Shown here one piece after another: positions 4,629-6,916 of a stretch of DNA of 6,916 nt; positions within the stretch are counted from its first letter, which is position 1, and every line of letters begins with the position of its first letter. A program made the translations under genes and the position numbers. The notes beneath the pieces are model-generated. The model did not search any database. It had not been told where the DNA came from and saw nothing but the letters and a program-made list of their open reading frames with translations. The DNA comes from Paenibacillus sp. (GTDB taxonomy: Bacteria; Bacillota; Bacilli; Paenibacillales; Paenibacillaceae). The DNA is taken from assembly GCA_029256665.1 (NCBI GenBank), contig JAQSXN010000209.1, positions 1 through 6,916 on the forward strand, in the 5' to 3' direction.

Positions 4629-6916
4629 TTACTCGAAGCGGAACCAGTCAAAGTCCGTCGCGCCCGAGAACAAAATATAAATATCGTGGGTGCCGCTGGC
4701 TCCCGATAACGTAGTCGTCCCTTCCGTCCAATTGCCCCAGCCTCCCGTCGCGGGCGTCGTGAACGTGCCAATCTGCGTGCCGCTCACGTTGTCTAGCCGG
4801 ACGGTCGCCGTCTTGGCCGTGGATTCGCCGTTCGCGAATCTGAACTTCAACGTCGCGAAGCCGGAGCCGAGGTTGACGCCGCTGTATTTCACCCACGATC
4901 CCGCGTTCAAGCCGCCGATCGTCGTACCGTAATTGGAGACGCTATTGCTGTCGCTGTAGCTCTCCGCCTGGATCGTAACCGGCGTCGGAGCGCTAACGCT
5001 ATCCTCGAACCGGAACCAGTCGAAGTCGGTCATGCCGGAAAACTTGATGTAGATATCGTGCGTGCCGCTCGCTCCGGAGAGCGTGCTCGTCGTTTCCGTC
5101 CAATTGCTCCAGCCGCCCGTCGGCGGCGTCGAGATCGAGCCGATGAGCGTGCCCGTCAGACTGTCCAACCGGATCTCGGCCGTCTTGGCCGTCGTATCCC
5201 CGTTCGTGAAACGCGTCCGCAGCGTCGCAAAACCGCTTCCCAGATTCACGTTGCTGAACTTGATCCAATCCCCGTTATGAAGATCGCCGATCGTGGAGCC
5301 GAAATTGACGATGCCGTTCATATCGTTGTAGCTTTCCGCTTGCAGCATCACCGTGCCGCCGCCGCCCGAGGTCGTGTAAGCGGCCGTCGATAGCGCCGAT
5401 TGAAGCATGCCGGCTTTGGTTGCGATCGCTTTGACGGTCTGCGTCGGCGTTACGGTAAACGGCGCGCTGTAGATCGGCGAGTTCGCGTTCGGCGTGCTGC
5501 CGTCCGTCGTATAGCGGATCGTCGCACCGGATGTCGAAGAAGCAATCGATACGGTTAGCGGCGCGCTGTACACGCCGGCCGCCGGGGTGAATGTAGGCGC
5601 GGCTGCGGCGGACTGGGCCGCTGCCGCTCCCGCGTTATTGGCATTGTGCGTATTGTGCGAGCCCGTATCTCGGACGAAGCTGCCGGTAACATTGGCCGTC
5701 TTGTTGCCCGCTAGCACCGTGCCATAGCTGCTGTGGGTCAATGTAACGGCATACTCCTTGTTGCGGACCGTGTTGTCCTCGACGATGGTGTTCGTCGTGT
5801 CGCCCGATACCGTCACGTCGTTGTTGCCGTCGTAATAGCCGATATCCGCCGTGGAGATGTAGATGCCGGTGTTGTAAGACGGCGCTTCTGTGATGCTGTT
5901 GCCGATCGGCGTTTCGTTCGTGCCCGTCAGGTCGTTGCCCCTGAATTCGTTGCCGAACGCCTGAACGGCGAAATAATGGCCGCCGCCGTTGTCGAACCGC
6001 TCCGACGCGATGCCCACGCCGGAGTTTTTGCTTAGCTGGGAGACCCCGGTCAGGACGTTTCCTTTCACCCGGTTAAAGTAGTTCGGCGATAAGTTGGATT
6101 CGCCCGCGTTCTTCACGTTCACGCTCCAGATGAAGACGCCTTCGGAGTCCAGGAACCTGTTGTCCGCCACTACGCTGTCGTAGGCGTTGCCGAACAGCCA
6201 GATGCCTTTGTCGTTATCGGTAATCGTGTTATTGTAGGCGGTCGTATGCTCGTTAGGCGTTATGAGCGTCCACTTGCTCGTGCTGTCCGGCATTTTGTCC
6301 CAAGCCCTGTCGACCGTTATCGTGTTGCCGGAGATGCCCGTTACTTTGCGCAATTGGCCAAGCCCCGTGCCGTCGATGATCTGGAGTGCCGGGTAGCTGT
6401 ACATGGCGATCGGCATGACGAGCGCGCGATCCGCGCTTACCGTAACGTTAAGCCCGCTAGCCGAGCTGATCGTGCCATAGTTAAAATATCCGTTCGGCGC
6501 TTCCGACATAATGGCTTCGCCGTCGTTCTCGTGACCTACGACAAGCCCGTTCACGACGGAGCGCATGCCGACGATCGTATTGTCCGCCACATAGTTGTTT
6601 GCGCGAAGCGACAAGCCGTGTTTCTCGGCATTGACCGCGGCATGGCCTATGATGGTATTGCCCGTCGCGATGTAATAGTCCGCCGTATTGATATACACGC
6701 CGAAGCTGAATTCCATATAGGAGTTCGTGAAAGAAGCATATTGATTCACGTAATTGTGGGCGTACCCCGCAAACCCGCGGAAGTCGCTATCCGCTACGAG
6801 GAAGCGCTCCTTGCCCAGCGTCATCATCGGGAAGCCGCGTTGTCCGGCAGCTCCGTCGGTAGCTAGCGTATAATCGATTTTTACGCCCTTGATGAACATC
6901 TGCTCGGCCGTTCGTT
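4629..6916 (-). CDS. Right-handed beta-helix protein (pectate-lyase-like) with chitobiase-C-type and tandem CBM6 modules, N-terminus missing
   Basis: The reading frame is open to the high-coordinate edge: codons before the ATG at 6899 read R-T-A-E-Q with no stop, and that ATG has no ribosome binding site. The true start, and any signal peptide, lie outside. Counting from the Met at 6899, residues 1-420 are a parallel beta-helix with ladder-like repeats such as NNYVADNTIVG (101-111), YNNTITDNDKGIWLFG (222-237) and TIVEDNTVRNKEYAVTL (371-387). Residues about 135-215 interrupt the coils with a small subdomain. An Ala-rich linker (about 421-434) leads to a chitobiase/hexosaminidase C-terminal-like module (434-509; YTTDGSTP at 30-37 of the module) and two CBM6 modules (517-632, 641-756), each starting with QAESY and ending DFDWFRFE. 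Beta-helix proteins of this type include pectate and other polysaccharide lyases, but I cannot identify the catalytic residues. An extracellular role is inferred from the CBM6 modules. It begins the operon with the 727-residue hydrolase. Confidence 0.88.
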   Translation of the reverse strand, partial: RTAEQMFIKGVKIDYTLATDGAAGQRGFPMMTLGKERFLVADSDFRGFAGYAHNYVNQYASFTNSYMEFSFGVYINTADYYIATGNTIIGHAAVNAEKHGLSLRANNYVADNTIVGMRSVVNGLVVGHENDGEAIMSEAPNGYFNYGTISSASGLNVTVSADRALVMPIAMYSYPALQIIDGTGLGQLRKVTGISGNTITVDRAWDKMPDSTSKWTLITPNEHTTAYNNTITDNDKGIWLFGNAYDSVVADNRFLDSEGVFIWSVNVKNAGESNLSPNYFNRVKGNVLTGVSQLSKNSGVGIASERFDNGGGHYFAVQAFGNEFRGNDLTGTNETPIGNSITEAPSYNTGIYISTADIGYYDGNNDVTVSGDTTNTIVEDNTVRNKEYAVTLTHSSYGTVLAGNKTANVTGSFVRDTGSHNTHNANNAGAAAAQSAAAAPTFTPAAGVYSAPLTVSIASSTSGATIRYTTDGSTPNANSPIYSAPFTVTPTQTVKAIATKAGMLQSALSTAAYTTSGGGGTVMLQAESYNDMNGIVNFGSTIGDLHNGDWIKFSNVNLGSGFATLRTRFTNGDTTAKTAEIRLDSLTGTLIGSISTPPTGGWSNWTETTSTLSGASGTHDIYIKFSGMTDFDWFRFEDSVSAPTPVTIQAESYSDSNSVSNYGTTIGGLNAGSWVKYSGVNLGSGFATLKFRFANGESTAKTATVRLDNVSGTQIGTFTTPATGGWGNWTEGTTTLSGASGTHDIYILFSGATDFDWFRFE
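4632..4979 (-). repeat. CBM6 module, second (C-terminal) copy
   Basis: This 116-residue carbohydrate-binding module closes the protein, from VTIQAESYSD to DFDWFRFE. Aligned by eye without gaps to the first copy, 80 of 116 residues are identical. Aromatic positions that could line the binding sites (the Y of QAESY, W of GSWVKY, W of GGWGNW, W of DFDW) are conserved, suggesting both copies bind sugar. Copies are joined by an eight-residue linker (DSVSAPTP). Confidence 0.85.
5004..5351 (-). repeat. CBM6 module, first copy
   Basis: This 116-residue module runs from VMLQAESYND to DFDWFRFE, with the same length as the second copy and a 372-base period between them. Differences cluster in residues 9-30 of the module, around the loop GIVNFGSTIGDLHNGDW, while the last 25 residues are nearly invariant. 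That pattern fits an internal duplication followed by divergence of a ligand-contact loop. Confidence 0.85.
5373..5600 (-). other. Chitobiase/beta-hexosaminidase C-terminal-like module
   Basis: This protein segment (residues about 434-509 from the Met at 6899) has the pattern PTF.P..G.Y..P..V.I, then IRYTTDGSTPNANSPIY and VKAIATKAGM, typical of the small immunoglobulin-like module found in many Paenibacillus secreted proteins. It probably acts as a spacer or surface/carbohydrate-contact unit between the beta-helix and the CBM6 modules. It is flanked by an Ala-rich linker and a short Gly-rich linker (SGGGGT). Confidence 0.8.

Noticed and set aside
6246..6866. Plus-strand open frame of about 206 codons opposite the beta-helix gene
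   Set aside because: Its product is Arg/Val/Ala-rich without a recognisable domain, no convincing ribosome binding site was seen, and it lies wholly antisense to a clear beta-helix coding sequence.
6897..6899. ATG at 6899 as the true start of the beta-helix gene
   Set aside because: There is no Shine-Dalgarno sequence before it, no signal peptide after it, and the frame stays open to the window edge; it is an internal methionine.

Overview
The window looks like part of a polysaccharide-degradation locus from a Gram-positive, probably Paenibacillus- or Cohnella-like (Bacillota) bacterium. This rests on strong GGAGG-type ribosome binding sites, a right-handed beta-helix protein carrying chitobiase-C-terminal-like and CBM6 modules in a style common in Paenibacillaceae, and a GH105-type enzyme. 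The taxon is inferred from style, not from a marker gene. All four supported genes are on the minus strand, so transcription runs from high to low coordinates. I see no plus-strand gene, tRNA, rRNA, CRISPR array or mobile element.

Layout in the direction of transcription. (1) 6916-4629: a 5'-truncated gene for a large, presumably secreted protein. It has a beta-helix of pectate-lyase-like type, an Ala-rich linker, a chitobiase C-terminal-like module and two near-duplicate CBM6 modules. (2) 4613-2430: a 727-residue protein without a signal peptide, read as a TIM-barrel glycoside hydrolase followed by a Rossmann-like (GATase-like) domain and a beta-rich tail. It starts 15 bases after gene 1 and its ribosome binding site directly follows the gene 1 stop codon. 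(3) 2401-2352: a 16-bp perfect-stem hairpin with a U-rich tail, a convincing terminator. (4) 2350-2209: an AT-rich intergenic region with a possible sigma-A promoter and small repeats that could be operators. (5) 2208-331: a 625-residue protein with no signal peptide that I cannot assign to a family, with a helical alpha/alpha-toroid-like N-terminal part and a beta-rich C-terminal part. (6) 317-1: the N-terminal 105 residues of a GH105 (YteR/YesR-like) unsaturated glycuronyl hydrolase, overlapping the coupling zone of gene 5 and cut by the window edge.

How they may work together (inference): the beta-helix/CBM6 protein would bind and possibly cleave an acidic cell-wall polysaccharide outside the cell. 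Imported oligosaccharides would then be trimmed in the cytoplasm by the three signal-less proteins. GH105 removes the unsaturated uronic acid left by a polysaccharide lyase, which points to rhamnogalacturonan, pectin or another uronate-containing glycan. The terminator and new promoter suggest two transcription units, (1)+(2) and (5)+(6). The most interesting items are the unassigned 625-residue protein, the atypical 727-residue hydrolase, and the beta-helix protein with an inserted subdomain and a tandem CBM6 tail.
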